Shown here one piece after another: positions 25,411 through 34,193 of a stretch of DNA of 64,000 nucleotides. The notes below the pieces were generated by a model. It saw only the letters and a program-made list of their open reading frames with translations. It ran no database searches and was not told the origin of the DNA. Made by a program: the position numbers and the translations under genes. The stretch is from Glycomyces sp040645615 (GTDB lineage Bacteria; Actinomycetota; Actinomycetes; Mycobacteriales; Micromonosporaceae), in contig NZ_JBEYYO010000019.1 in assembly GCF_040645615.1 (NCBI RefSeq), positions 48,399-112,398 of the forward strand, given 5' to 3'. Every line of letters begins with the position of its first letter. Position 1 is the stretch's first letter.

Positions 25411-25656
25411 CTAGCGGGTCTGGCTGGTGTACGGGAGCAGGGCCATCTCGCGGGCGTTCTTGACGGCCGCGGCGATCTGGCGCTGCTGCTGGGTGGTCAC
25501 ACCGGTCACTCGGCGGGCACGGATCTTGCCGCGGTCGGAGATGAACTTCCGAAGCAGCGCCGTGTCCTTGTAGTCGATGTACTCGATACCCTCTTTGTCA
25601 ATCGGGTTCGGCTTCTTCTTCGGCTTCCGCAGGGGAGCCGATTTCGGGTTGGCCAT
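25411..25656 (-). CDS. rpsR: Small ribosomal subunit protein bS18, cysteine-free type
   Basis: 81 residues with the bS18 core YIDYKDTALLRKFISDRGKI and RARRVTGVTTQQQRQIAAAV. Many actinobacterial operon copies have four zinc-ligand cysteines (CxxC near the start and NC..H later); here these positions are KPNPIDKEG and GVTTQQQ, so it is the zinc-independent form. It pairs with bS6 in the 30S platform. It lies 46 bp after ssb. Confidence 0.97.
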   Translation of the reverse strand: MANPKSAPLRKPKKKPNPIDKEGIEYIDYKDTALLRKFISDRGKIRARRVTGVTTQQQRQIAAAVKNAREMALLPYTSQTR

Positions 25657-25702
25657 GTGTCGTCTTGCCTCTTACTCGAGATCGTTCCGGGTCGGGGCCC
25701 GG

Positions 25703-26206
25703 TTAGAACGGCGGGTCCTCGTCGAAGCCCGCGTTGCCGGCGCTCGCGCCGGCCGGGGCGGCCGAGGCCCAAGGGTCGTCGGGCGCGGAACCACCGGAAT
25801 TGCCGCCGCCCCCGAAGGAACGACCGCCACCACCGGAACCGCCGCCGGTCTTGTTGAGCTTCGCGGTGGAAAACCGCAGAGCCGGACCGACTTCGTCCAC
25901 GTCGAGCTCGTACACAGTGCGCTTCTCGCCCTCGCGGGTCTCGTAGCTGCGCTGCTTGAGCCGGCCCTGCACGATCACGCGGGTGCCGCGCGAGAGGGAC
26001 TCGGCCACGTTCTCGGCGTACTGGCGCCAGACGCTGCAGGTGAGGAAGAGAGCCTCACCGTCTTTCCACGCGTTCGACTCGCGGTCGAACGTGCGCGGGG
26101 TCGATGCGATGCGGAACTTCGCGACGGCGGCACCGGACGGCGTGTAACGCAGTTCGGGGTCGTCGACGAGGTTGCCGATAACCGTGATGACTGTTTCTCC
26201 TGCCAT
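25703..26206 (-). CDS. ssb: Single-stranded DNA-binding protein
   Basis: 167 residues. The OB-fold covers about 1-112 (ETVITVIGNLVDDPELRYTP, WRQYAENVAESLSRGTRVIV). A Gly/Ser-rich linker leads to the acidic C-terminal tip DEDPPF, which recruits replication and repair proteins. It is the second gene of the rpsF unit, 40 bp after rpsF. Actinobacteria often carry a second ssb; this is the essential operon copy by context. Confidence 0.97.
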   Translation of the reverse strand: MAGETVITVIGNLVDDPELRYTPSGAAVAKFRIASTPRTFDRESNAWKDGEALFLTCSVWRQYAENVAESLSRGTRVIVQGRLKQRSYETREGEKRTVYELDVDEVGPALRFSTAKLNKTGGGSGGGGRSFGGGGNSGGSAPDDPWASAAPAGASAGNAGFDEDPPF

Positions 26207-26246
26207 GACCTCTTCTCCCTAAGGTCTCGCAGTTGCAAAGGTCGGG

Positions 26247-26537
26247 TTACCGAAGCTCCGGTCGCAGCACCTTGGTCCGCAGCACCGACTCGTTGAGCCG
26301 CATCTGACGGTCCATCTCAGCGACGGGACCGGGCTCGGATTGCAGGTCGACGACGGCGTAGAGGCCCTCGTTGCTCTTGTTGATCTCATAGGCGAGACGG
26401 CGCCGGCCCCAGACGTCGATCTTGTCGACGGTTCCCCCGGCGTCCTTGACGCCCTTGAGGAACTTCTCCAGCGTCGGGCTGACCTGGGCCTCTTCGATGT
26501 TCGCATCGAGGATGACCATGAGTTCGTAATGCCGCAA
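26247..26537 (-). CDS. rpsF: Small ribosomal subunit protein bS6
   Basis: 96 residues: MRHYELMVILDANIEEAQVS at the start and DVWGRRRLAYEINKSNEGLY in the core are standard bS6. The start is a TTG at 26537: the protein family begins here, and GGTGGAG lies 5 nt upstream in the mRNA. Longer readings would enter the leader. First gene of the rpsF-ssb-rpsR-rplI unit. Confidence 0.96.
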   Translation of the reverse strand: MRHYELMVILDANIEEAQVSPTLEKFLKGVKDAGGTVDKIDVWGRRRLAYEINKSNEGLYAVVDLQSEPGPVAEMDRQMRLNESVLRTKVLRPELR

Positions 26538-26544
26538 GATCGCT

Positions 26545-26584
26545 CCACCTCCTTTGGTCTCATCGGCTGCGGTCTCTCCGCAGC
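26545..26584 (-). promoter_or_regulatory. rpsF leader hairpin, possible S6:S18 autoregulatory site
   Basis: In the rpsF mRNA a 7-bp stem GCTGCGG / CCGCAGC (26566-26584) is followed by CCGATGAGA and the ribosome binding site. Many bacterial rpsF leaders bind the S6:S18 complex through a CCG-containing stem; placement and the CCG fit, but the structure is not verified. Confidence 0.45.
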
Positions 26585-26774
26585 AGGAGGAATCACTTGC
26601 GTGTGCCTTCCCGGGCCAAGCGGCTCGGAGAGGACAACCGCGCAATCGTACCTGCTCGCAGGCGGTGCGGCCGCGCCGCGCCACCTGGGTGTGACGCTAC
26701 CGCCAGGGTCCGACAATCGAAGGCAGGCGCGGGACTGAGCTTCGCCTCACATCGAAGCCGATCACGCTTCGCGC

Positions 26775-26787
26775 TAAGTTGGAACGC

Positions 26788-26788
<1 letters not shown>
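26775..26788 (+). promoter_or_regulatory. -10 element giving a leaderless fumarase mRNA
   Basis: TAAGTT (26775-26780) ends 7 nt before the GTG at 26788, so transcription would start on the start codon. No convincing -35 box is visible. Confidence 0.5.
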
Positions 26789-28449
<1,661 letters not shown>

Positions 28450-28511
28450 TCTCACCCTTTCGGGGGACGCCCAACGGTCGGTCCGATTCGGGACGATCGG
28501 TCGGAATCGGA

Positions 28512-28539
28512 CGCCGCGCGGGTGAAAACCCGCGCGGCG
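28512..28539 (+). terminator. Terminator after fumarase gene
   Basis: A 12-bp stem CGCCGCGCGGGT / ACCCGCGCGGCG capped by a GAAA tetraloop, 62 bp after the stop. A second stem, GTCCGATTC / GAATCGGAC (28481-28489, 28504-28512), lies just before it. Confidence 0.82.
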
Positions 28540-28729
28540 CATGACCGGTAACACCTGGTTTTGCCTCGAATCGGCCCGTCCGATCCCGCCGCGAAGTGCC
28601 GCATCAGTGCAGGTACAAGGCGAATGGGGAGAATCTCGGGAACCCCGCCGAAGGCCCGGCGAGGTTAGGCTTCGATCGCTGCCGCGCCCGCTTCGCAGCC
28701 TCGTCCCGCCCGATCCCCCCGGAATCGCC

Positions 28730-29506
28730 ATGATCGAACACTTCAACCACGGCTACATCACCCTCCCCGTGGCCTTCGTCGTCTCCATGACCGGCTCGGC
28801 CCTGGGCCTGTTCATCGCCCGCCACGCCCGCCGCCAGGACGCCCTCGGCCGCCGCGCTCTGTGGCTGGTCCTTGCCGCGTTCGCCATCGGCGGCACCGGC
28901 ATCTGGGTCATGCACTTCGTGGCGATGCTCGGCTTCGACATCGCCGAAGCCTCGCTCCTGTACGACCCGCTGCTGACCACCCTCAGCGCGGTCACCGCCG
29001 TCGTGGTCGTCGCCTGCGGCCTGCTCGTGATCGGCCTCGGCCGCTACTCGGTGCTCAAGCTCGCGTGCGCGGGCCTGTTCACCGGCGTCGGCGTCGCGGC
29101 CATGCACTACATGGGCATGGCCGCGCTCAGCTCCGAAGTCGAACTCGTGCACCGCACCGGCTACGTCGCCGCCGCGGTCGTGATCGCCGTCGTGGCCGCC
29201 ACGACCGCGCTGTGGATGGCCTGGCGGCTCGAACGCGTGGCCGCGATGTGGCTGGCCGCCGTCGTGATGGCCCTCGCGGTCAACCTCATGCACTACACCG
29301 CGATGCTCGGCGTCCAGATCGGCGGCCAATCCGGTGAGCAGGCCCACGGCGCGCACTCCATGGACCTCATCTTCCCCATGGCCACCCTCACCGCGATCGT
29401 GCTGCTCGTGCTCATCTTCACCGTGGTCACCGTCCCGACCGAGGAGGAACTGCGCACCGAAGCGCGCATGTCCTCGATCGAGCAGGGCTTCGCGAGCGGA
29501 AACTGA
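28730..29506 (+). CDS. MHYT-domain integral membrane sensor
   Basis: 258 residues with seven hydrophobic helices. Three M-H-[YF] motifs sit at helix ends: VMHFVAML, AMHYMGMAAL and LMHYTAML, which define the MHYT domain, thought to sense oxygen, CO or NO through bound copper. No GGDEF, EAL or kinase output domain is attached; the C-terminus is a short acidic tail. The ATG follows a Pro-rich upstream stretch without a clear ribosome binding site. The partner is unknown. Confidence 0.88.
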   Translation: MIEHFNHGYITLPVAFVVSMTGSALGLFIARHARRQDALGRRALWLVLAAFAIGGTGIWVMHFVAMLGFDIAEASLLYDPLLTTLSAVTAVVVVACGLLVIGLGRYSVLKLACAGLFTGVGVAAMHYMGMAALSSEVELVHRTGYVAAAVVIAVVAATTALWMAWRLERVAAMWLAAVVMALAVNLMHYTAMLGVQIGGQSGEQAHGAHSMDLIFPMATLTAIVLLVLIFTVVTVPTEEELRTEARMSSIEQGFASGN

Positions 29507-29605
29507 AGCGGCACGGGCCCTCTGGGACCGCACCGCACCCCATCGGGGTCATCAAGGTCGAAGCCGCCCGAGCGGTCCGGACGCCGCGGCGCCCGGGCCG
29601 CGCTC

Positions 29606-30808
29606 TCACCGCTTCCCGTAGGTCAGGCGCCGCAGCAGCGTCTCGGCCGGACCGCGATACCCCAAGCGCCGCATCAGATCCGACGCGGCGACCGTCACCA
29701 GCCACACCGCGACCGCGCACACCCCCGAGACGATCAAGGGGCTGCCGAAGCGCTCGCCGAGCGCGAGCGTGAACGGCATCGCCAGGACCATCCAGGCCAC
29801 CGACTGGAACAGGTAGCCGCTCAGCGAGCGCTGGCCGAGCGCGCTGACGGCGGTCGTGACCGGGCCCAGGCGACCGCGGCGGGTCAAGGCGTGCGCGACC
29901 AGGCCGAACACGGCCCCGTAGGCGATCCCGCCGAAGAACCCGGCGGTCTCGTACAGCATCTTGACCAGTCCGGCCGTCTCCTCGTCGACGCTCAGGTACC
30001 CGGCCGAGAGCAGGGCCATCGGCATCCCGGCCGCGACGGCGATCGCGAACCCGCCCGCGGCGGCCCAGCCGAGCAGGCGCAGGTGGCGGCCCGCCTCTTC
30101 GAGCAGGCGGCGCCGTCCGGCCCACGCCCCGACCCAGACCATGAGGATCATCGGCAGCAGCATGAGCGTGTGCGCGGGCCACTCGGCGGCGCGCTCGACC
30201 AGTGAGGCCCAGTACGTGTCGGCCAGGACCGACGGGAACGCGCTGACCGGGGCGGACGCGTCCCCTGGGGCGAACGATGCGAAGGCCATGAACGCCAGGG
30301 CCGCGACGTAGGCGAGGCCGACCGCGAGGTACCACGGCGCGAAGCGGTGGACCTTGTCCGAGCGTTGGAGCAGGACCAGCGTGAACGCGATCCCGATGAG
30401 GCCGTACGCGCCGAGGAAGTCCCCGGAGTAGAGCAGCAGGCCGTGCAGGGCGCCGAAGACGATGAGCCAGCCGTTGCGGCGCAGCAGCACCGAGCGGACC
30501 TGGCCCTCGCTCGCGCCCGAGGCTGCCTGGCGGCGCGCGAGCTGCACCAGACCGTAGCCGAACATGAGCGCGAACAGGGGAAACGCCCGGGCGTGCACGA
30601 GCTCGACCATGAGGAAGTTGTAGACGCGCTCGGCGCCTTCGGGGTTCGGTTCGAGGCCCGGCCCGGCGGCGAGGAAGACCCCGGCCGAGTTGGCCAGGGC
30701 GATGAGCAGGAGCATCGCGCCGCGGGCGAGGTCGGGCGCGAGGGCCCGCTCGGCGGCGTTGACGGGCCCGCGCGCGGTGCGCGGCGGGGATTGCAGATCG
30801 GCGGTCAC
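29606..30808 (-). CDS. DUF418 family membrane protein
   Basis: 400 residues with about ten helices. The N-terminal part has FPLFALMFGYGLVQLARRQ and the C-terminal DUF418 domain has GQRSLSGYLFQSVAWMVL and a terminal Arg-rich YRGPAETLLRRLTYGKR. DUF418 proteins are proposed transporters of unknown substrate. The GTG start follows GGAGG by 8 nt. A TetR gene is divergent, with an operator-like inverted repeat between them, so expression is probably TetR-controlled. Confidence 0.9.
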   Translation of the reverse strand: MTADLQSPPRTARGPVNAAERALAPDLARGAMLLLIALANSAGVFLAAGPGLEPNPEGAERVYNFLMVELVHARAFPLFALMFGYGLVQLARRQAASGASEGQVRSVLLRRNGWLIVFGALHGLLLYSGDFLGAYGLIGIAFTLVLLQRSDKVHRFAPWYLAVGLAYVAALAFMAFASFAPGDASAPVSAFPSVLADTYWASLVERAAEWPAHTLMLLPMILMVWVGAWAGRRRLLEEAGRHLRLLGWAAAGGFAIAVAAGMPMALLSAGYLSVDEETAGLVKMLYETAGFFGGIAYGAVFGLVAHALTRRGRLGPVTTAVSALGQRSLSGYLFQSVAWMVLAMPFTLALGERFGSPLIVSGVCAVAVWLVTVAASDLMRRLGYRGPAETLLRRLTYGKR

Positions 30809-30831
30809 CGGGGTGCCTCCAAAGCTAGAGG

Positions 30832-30870
30832 ATTTAGTGTCCCAAAGATAGTATCCTAGAGACACTAAAT
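30832..30870. promoter_or_regulatory. TetR operator between DUF418 and tetR genes
   Basis: ATTTAGTGTC (30832-30841) and GACACTAAAT (30861-30870) are perfect 10-bp arms 19 bp apart. A third half site, TAGTATC (30849-30855), lies between and pairs with the right GACACTA with one mismatch. The stretch is AT-rich and contains promoter-like TATCCT. Confidence 0.72.
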
Positions 30871-30919
30871 AGGTGTGCGATGATGACCCCCGAATCCGAT
30901 GCGGAGGTGACGAGGCGAC

Positions 30920-31648
30920 ATGGACGAGCCCGAGGTGCCGATCGAACTGGCCAGGCTGTGGCGCCTCCCTTCGCAGACCCGGCTCGGGCGGCCCGCGCGC
31001 CTCGACGTCGACGCCGTCGTGGACGCCGCGGTGGCCCTCGCCGACCAGGGCGGCCTGGCCGAGGTCACCCTTCCCAAGGTCGCCGAGGCCCTCGGCGTCA
31101 CCAAGATGTCCCTCTACCGGCACGTCGGCTCCAAGGACGAGCTCATCGCCCTCATGGAGGACGGCGTCGGACCGCCCCCCGACCTCCCCGAAGGCCCCTG
31201 GCGCGAGAGCCTCGCCGCCTGGGCCGAGGCCCTCGCCGATCGCATCGAGCGCCACCCCTGGCTCGCCGACCTGCGCGTTGCGGGCCCTCCCAGCGGCCCC
31301 AACGGCATCGCCTGGTTCGACGCGGGCCTGCGCTCGATGCGCCGCAGCCGCCTCGACTGGGGCCCCAAGGTCCGCATCGTGATGATCGTCAGCGACTACG
31401 TGCAGGGCATGGCCCGCCTCGCCCAGAGCCTCGCGGCCGGGCGCAGCGGCACCGGCCTCGACCAGGCCGGCGCCGAACTCGCCTACGGCCGGGCGATGGC
31501 CGCGCTGGTCGACCCCGAGCGGTTCCCGGACGCGGCGGCGCTGTTCGCCTCGGACACGTTCGCCGACACCGGGGCCGACTCGGCCGACGTCGACTTCCGC
31601 TTCGGCCTCGACCTCATCCTCGACGGCGTCGCCGCGCAAGCGGACTGA
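30920..31648 (+). CDS. TetR-family transcriptional regulator (TetR_C_1 type)
   Basis: 242 residues. The DNA-binding part is at about 28-80 (DAAVALADQGGLAEVTLPKV, GVTKMSLYRHVGSKDELI), after a 27-residue N-terminal extension. The larger C-terminal half matches drug-responsive TetR_C_1 proteins. It probably represses the divergent DUF418 gene and itself through the inverted repeat 50-90 bp upstream. It ends at a bidirectional terminator. Confidence 0.92.
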   Translation: MDEPEVPIELARLWRLPSQTRLGRPARLDVDAVVDAAVALADQGGLAEVTLPKVAEALGVTKMSLYRHVGSKDELIALMEDGVGPPPDLPEGPWRESLAAWAEALADRIERHPWLADLRVAGPPSGPNGIAWFDAGLRSMRRSRLDWGPKVRIVMIVSDYVQGMARLAQSLAAGRSGTGLDQAGAELAYGRAMAALVDPERFPDAAALFASDTFADTGADSADVDFRFGLDLILDGVAAQAD

Positions 31649-31655
31649 ACGCGGA

Positions 31656-31684
31656 ACCGGCCCCGCTCTGCGAGCGGGGCCGGT
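31656..31684. terminator. Bidirectional terminator between tetR and chitinase gene
   Basis: A 13-bp perfect stem ACCGGCCCCGCTC / GAGCGGGGCCGGT with a 3-nt loop, between convergent stops. Confidence 0.85.
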
Positions 31685-31705
31685 CCCATCTCAGGGAGCA
31701 GCGGT

Positions 31706-32899
31706 CTAGCCGACGGTGTTGGCGAAGTTGTAGCCGTTCGTCTTGTCCCAGTTGATCGACCAGGTCATGGCCCCGCCGATGCCCGGGTAGGCCTGGTCGG
31801 GCACGAAGTCGCCGCAGCTTTGCAGCGTCTGGAGGCACCGGAGAGCGTCGTTGACCATCGTCGGGTTGACGTAGCCCGAGCCCGCGGCGCTGGGCACGGC
31901 CGGCAGGCCCAGGCCCACCTGGCTGGGGTCGAGTCCGGCTTCGAGCTGGATGCAGGCCAGGGCGGTGAGGAAGTCGATGTCGCCCTGGGCGTACACCTGG
32001 CCGTCGCAGCCGAGCATGGACCCGGAGTTGTAGTACTGCATGTTGACGATCGTGAGGATGTCCTTGGTGTTGATCGCCAGCTGCGCGTAACTGCCCTGCG
32101 CGGACTGGAAGTCGATCGTCTGCGGCGCCATCGTGTAGACGAAGCCGGGCTTGGCCGCCGAGATCGAGCGCAGCGCGGTCTCGATCGGGCCGGGGTTGAT
32201 GCCGTGTTCGAGGTCGATGTCGACGCCGTTGAAGCCGTACTCGTCCATCAGGGCGATGATCGAAGAGGAGAAGGCCGCGGCGGTGGTGCCGTCGTTGATG
32301 GTGACGTTGCCCTTCTCGCCGCCGACCGAGATGATCACGTCCCGGCCCTGGCCCTTGATCGCGGCGATGTCGGCCTTGAACTCGGCCTCGGTGTAGCCCG
32401 CGTTCAGCAGGCTGGAGTCGAGCGCGAAGTCGACCTGGCCGGGGGTCGAGGTGGACTCGGCGAAGGCGATGGCGACGATGTCGTACGCGGCGGGGATCTG
32501 GTTGAGCTCCATGACCCCCGAGCCGTTGTCGAAGTTGTGCCAGTAGCCGGTGAGCAGCACGTCCTCCTGGCCGGGGCCGCCGGTCGGCTCTTCGGTGGGC
32601 ACTTCGGTGGGCGGGTCGGTCGGGCCGGAGCCGTCGCAGGCGCCGAGGTCCTCCCACACGCCCCATTCACCGGTGGTGCCGGGAGTCTCACCGGTGGTCC
32701 ACCATTTGGCGCGGTACTCGCGGCCTTGGTGGGAGACGCGGTCGCCGCCGACGTAGACCGAGCCGGACTGCCAGGCGGCGCTTTCGCACACGGCCTGAGC
32801 GCCTGCCTGGTGGGCGAAGGCGACGGGGACCGCGATGGCGGCCACGGCCGTCGCGAGTGCGGTGGCGGCGGTGATCGCCGCTCTGCGCGAGAGTCGCAA
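31706..32899 (-). CDS. Secreted GH18 chitinase with CBM5/12
   Basis: 397 residues. A signal peptide (about 1-36; RRAAITAATALATAV with a twin arginine) is followed by a chitin-binding CBM5/12 module (about 37-88, AWQSGSVYVGGDRVSHQGRE), a Pro/Thr/Glu-rich linker (90-112) and a GH18 domain. The catalytic motif is DIDLE, with Glu231 as acid/base; SVGGEKG and MTWSINWD are the other GH18 landmarks. It cleaves chitin outside the cell. It has no nearby partner genes; the AT-rich 5' region may hold a regulator site. Confidence 0.95.
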   Translation of the reverse strand: MRLSRRAAITAATALATAVAAIAVPVAFAHQAGAQAVCESAAWQSGSVYVGGDRVSHQGREYRAKWWTTGETPGTTGEWGVWEDLGACDGSGPTDPPTEVPTEEPTGGPGQEDVLLTGYWHNFDNGSGVMELNQIPAAYDIVAIAFAESTSTPGQVDFALDSSLLNAGYTEAEFKADIAAIKGQGRDVIISVGGEKGNVTINDGTTAAAFSSSIIALMDEYGFNGVDIDLEHGINPGPIETALRSISAAKPGFVYTMAPQTIDFQSAQGSYAQLAINTKDILTIVNMQYYNSGSMLGCDGQVYAQGDIDFLTALACIQLEAGLDPSQVGLGLPAVPSAAGSGYVNPTMVNDALRCLQTLQSCGDFVPDQAYPGIGGAMTWSINWDKTNGYNFANTVG

Positions 32900-33006
32900 G
32901 GGTCCTCCAGATATTTAAAGATTCCTAAATGTATGTCCCTCATCGTGTCCGTCACATCGAAGTTTGTCAAGGTCTCAGGGAGGGGGAAAATCCGACTCGC
33001 CCGGTA

Positions 33007-33032
33007 TGCGGGCCGATTTTCCAAGGCCCGCA
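33007..33032 (-). terminator. Terminator after arsR
   Basis: TGCGGGCC / GGCCCGCA, 8 bp with a 10-nt AT-rich loop, about 50 bp beyond the arsR stop. Confidence 0.55.
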
Positions 33033-33083
33033 ACCGAACGAGTCGGGATGTTTCCTATTCGGAGCGGTGAGTGGGAGCGCAGG

Positions 33084-33461
33084 TCAGGCCGCGCCGCGGC
33101 CTTCGCGGGCCGCTTCCCCGGCGAGGCGCCGCTCTCTTTTGCCGCGGGCGAGCTCGGTCGCCAGCGCGTCGAGTGGGCCTGAGAAGCCGTCGGCGAACCG
33201 GGCGAGCCAGTCCTGGACGGCGGCGAGCCCTTCGGGGTCGGCGCCGTAGATGCGGCGGGTGCCTTCGGCGCGGACGGTGACCAGTCCGGCCTCGCGCAGC
33301 ACCTTGAGGTGCTGCGAGACCGCGGGTTGGGAGATCCGGCGCCCGGCCTGTTCGAGCGCTTCGGCGAGGGCCCCGGCGGGCCGTTCGCCCTCGCCCAGGA
33401 GCTCCATGATCCTGCGGCGCACCGGGTCGCCGAGGGCTTCGAAGGCGGCGTCGGCGCTCAC
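33084..33461 (-). CDS. ArsR-family (SmtB-like) transcriptional regulator
   Basis: 125 residues with one ArsR winged helix: FEALGDPVRRRIMELLGEGE, QPAVSQHLKVLREAGLVTV, RAEGTRRIYGADPEGL. It lacks cysteine-based metal sites. ArsR proteins of this subgroup pair with SRPBCC proteins; here the GTG start overlaps the SRPBCC stop by 4 nt (GTGA). A palindromic site before the operon suggests autorepression. Confidence 0.93.
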   Translation of the reverse strand: MSADAAFEALGDPVRRRIMELLGEGERPAGALAEALEQAGRRISQPAVSQHLKVLREAGLVTVRAEGTRRIYGADPEGLAAVQDWLARFADGFSGPLDALATELARGKRERRLAGEAAREGRGAA

Positions 33462-34102
33462 GCCTGCGGCGGGACGGTGTAGAACGCGACCACGGCGTCC
33501 ACGGCGGCCTTCGCCTCCTCGGGGTCGTCGCCGCCCGCGATCGCGGCCGCGCCCCAGGCGTCGCCGAGGAGGCGGGCGTAGTCGGCGCCTTCGGGGCCGG
33601 TCATCCACGCCTCCCATTCCTCGGCGTCGAGCGAGGACGCGGTGGCGAGGTAGAAGCCGAGGCTGTGGAGGAGGCCGTCCCAGCCGATGCCGACCGCGCC
33701 GGGCCCGTACTGGCGCCACATGGCCGGGTCGACGGGGGCCTCGTGGACCAGTTCGAGCACGGTGCCGTCCCCGCCGGGGGACAAGTTGACTTCGAGCCAG
33801 GACATGCCGCCGCCGAACTCCCAGGTCACGGCCAGGGTCTCGGGGGCGTCGCAGCGTTCGACGATCCCGCCGGCCTGGGCTTCGAACTGGTAGCGGCCGC
33901 CGACTTCGAGGTCGCCGCTGATCGGCTGGAACCAGCGGGGGAGCCGCTCGGGGTTGGTCAGGGCGTCCCACACGTCGGTCTGCTCGGCGCGGTAGGTGCG
34001 GCGCGCGACCAGGACTTTCGTGGCCTCGCCGCCTCGTTCGCCGGTGCGGATCTCGCGCGCCACCATCCCGGCGGCGGCGATCGGGTCGTTGGGATCGGAC
34101 AT
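33458..34102 (-). CDS. SRPBCC (AHSA1-like) domain protein
   Basis: 214 residues. After about 30 residues comes the START-like fold: VLVARRTYRAEQTDVWDALT, PERLPRWFQPISGDLEVGGR, WEFGGGMSWLEVNLSP and a C-terminal amphipathic helix. Such proteins bind hydrophobic ligands; in ArsR-linked pairs the role is usually unknown. The start has AAGGAGG 4-5 nt upstream. First gene of a two-gene operon with arsR and preceded by a perfect operator-like repeat. Confidence 0.9.
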   Translation of the reverse strand: MSDPNDPIAAAGMVAREIRTGERGGEATKVLVARRTYRAEQTDVWDALTNPERLPRWFQPISGDLEVGGRYQFEAQAGGIVERCDAPETLAVTWEFGGGMSWLEVNLSPGGDGTVLELVHEAPVDPAMWRQYGPGAVGIGWDGLLHSLGFYLATASSLDAEEWEAWMTGPEGADYARLLGDAWGAAAIAGGDDPEEAKAAVDAVVAFYTVPPQA

Positions 34103-34114
34103 GAGACCTCCTTG

Positions 34115-34132
34115 TATAAGTTGCGACTTATA
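34115..34132 (-). promoter_or_regulatory. ArsR operator overlapping the -10 region
   Basis: TATAAGT-TGCG-ACTTATA, a perfect 7-bp inverted repeat 13-30 bp upstream of the SRPBCC start. TATAAG can serve as the -10 box, so a bound repressor would block polymerase. The site strongly resembles ATATAAGT-type ArsR sites. Confidence 0.78.
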
Positions 34133-34155
34133 TAACGAGGCTACACCCGAACACA

Positions 34156-34187
34156 CCGCCGGGCCCGGGAAACCCCGGACCCGGCGG
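34156..34187 (-). terminator. Terminator of cystathionine beta-synthase gene
   Basis: CCGCCGGG pairs with CCCGGCGG and, inside, CCGGG with CCCGG, leaving a single internal mismatch. The hairpin starts 7 bp beyond the stop. Confidence 0.75.
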
Positions 34188-34193
34188 CAACGT

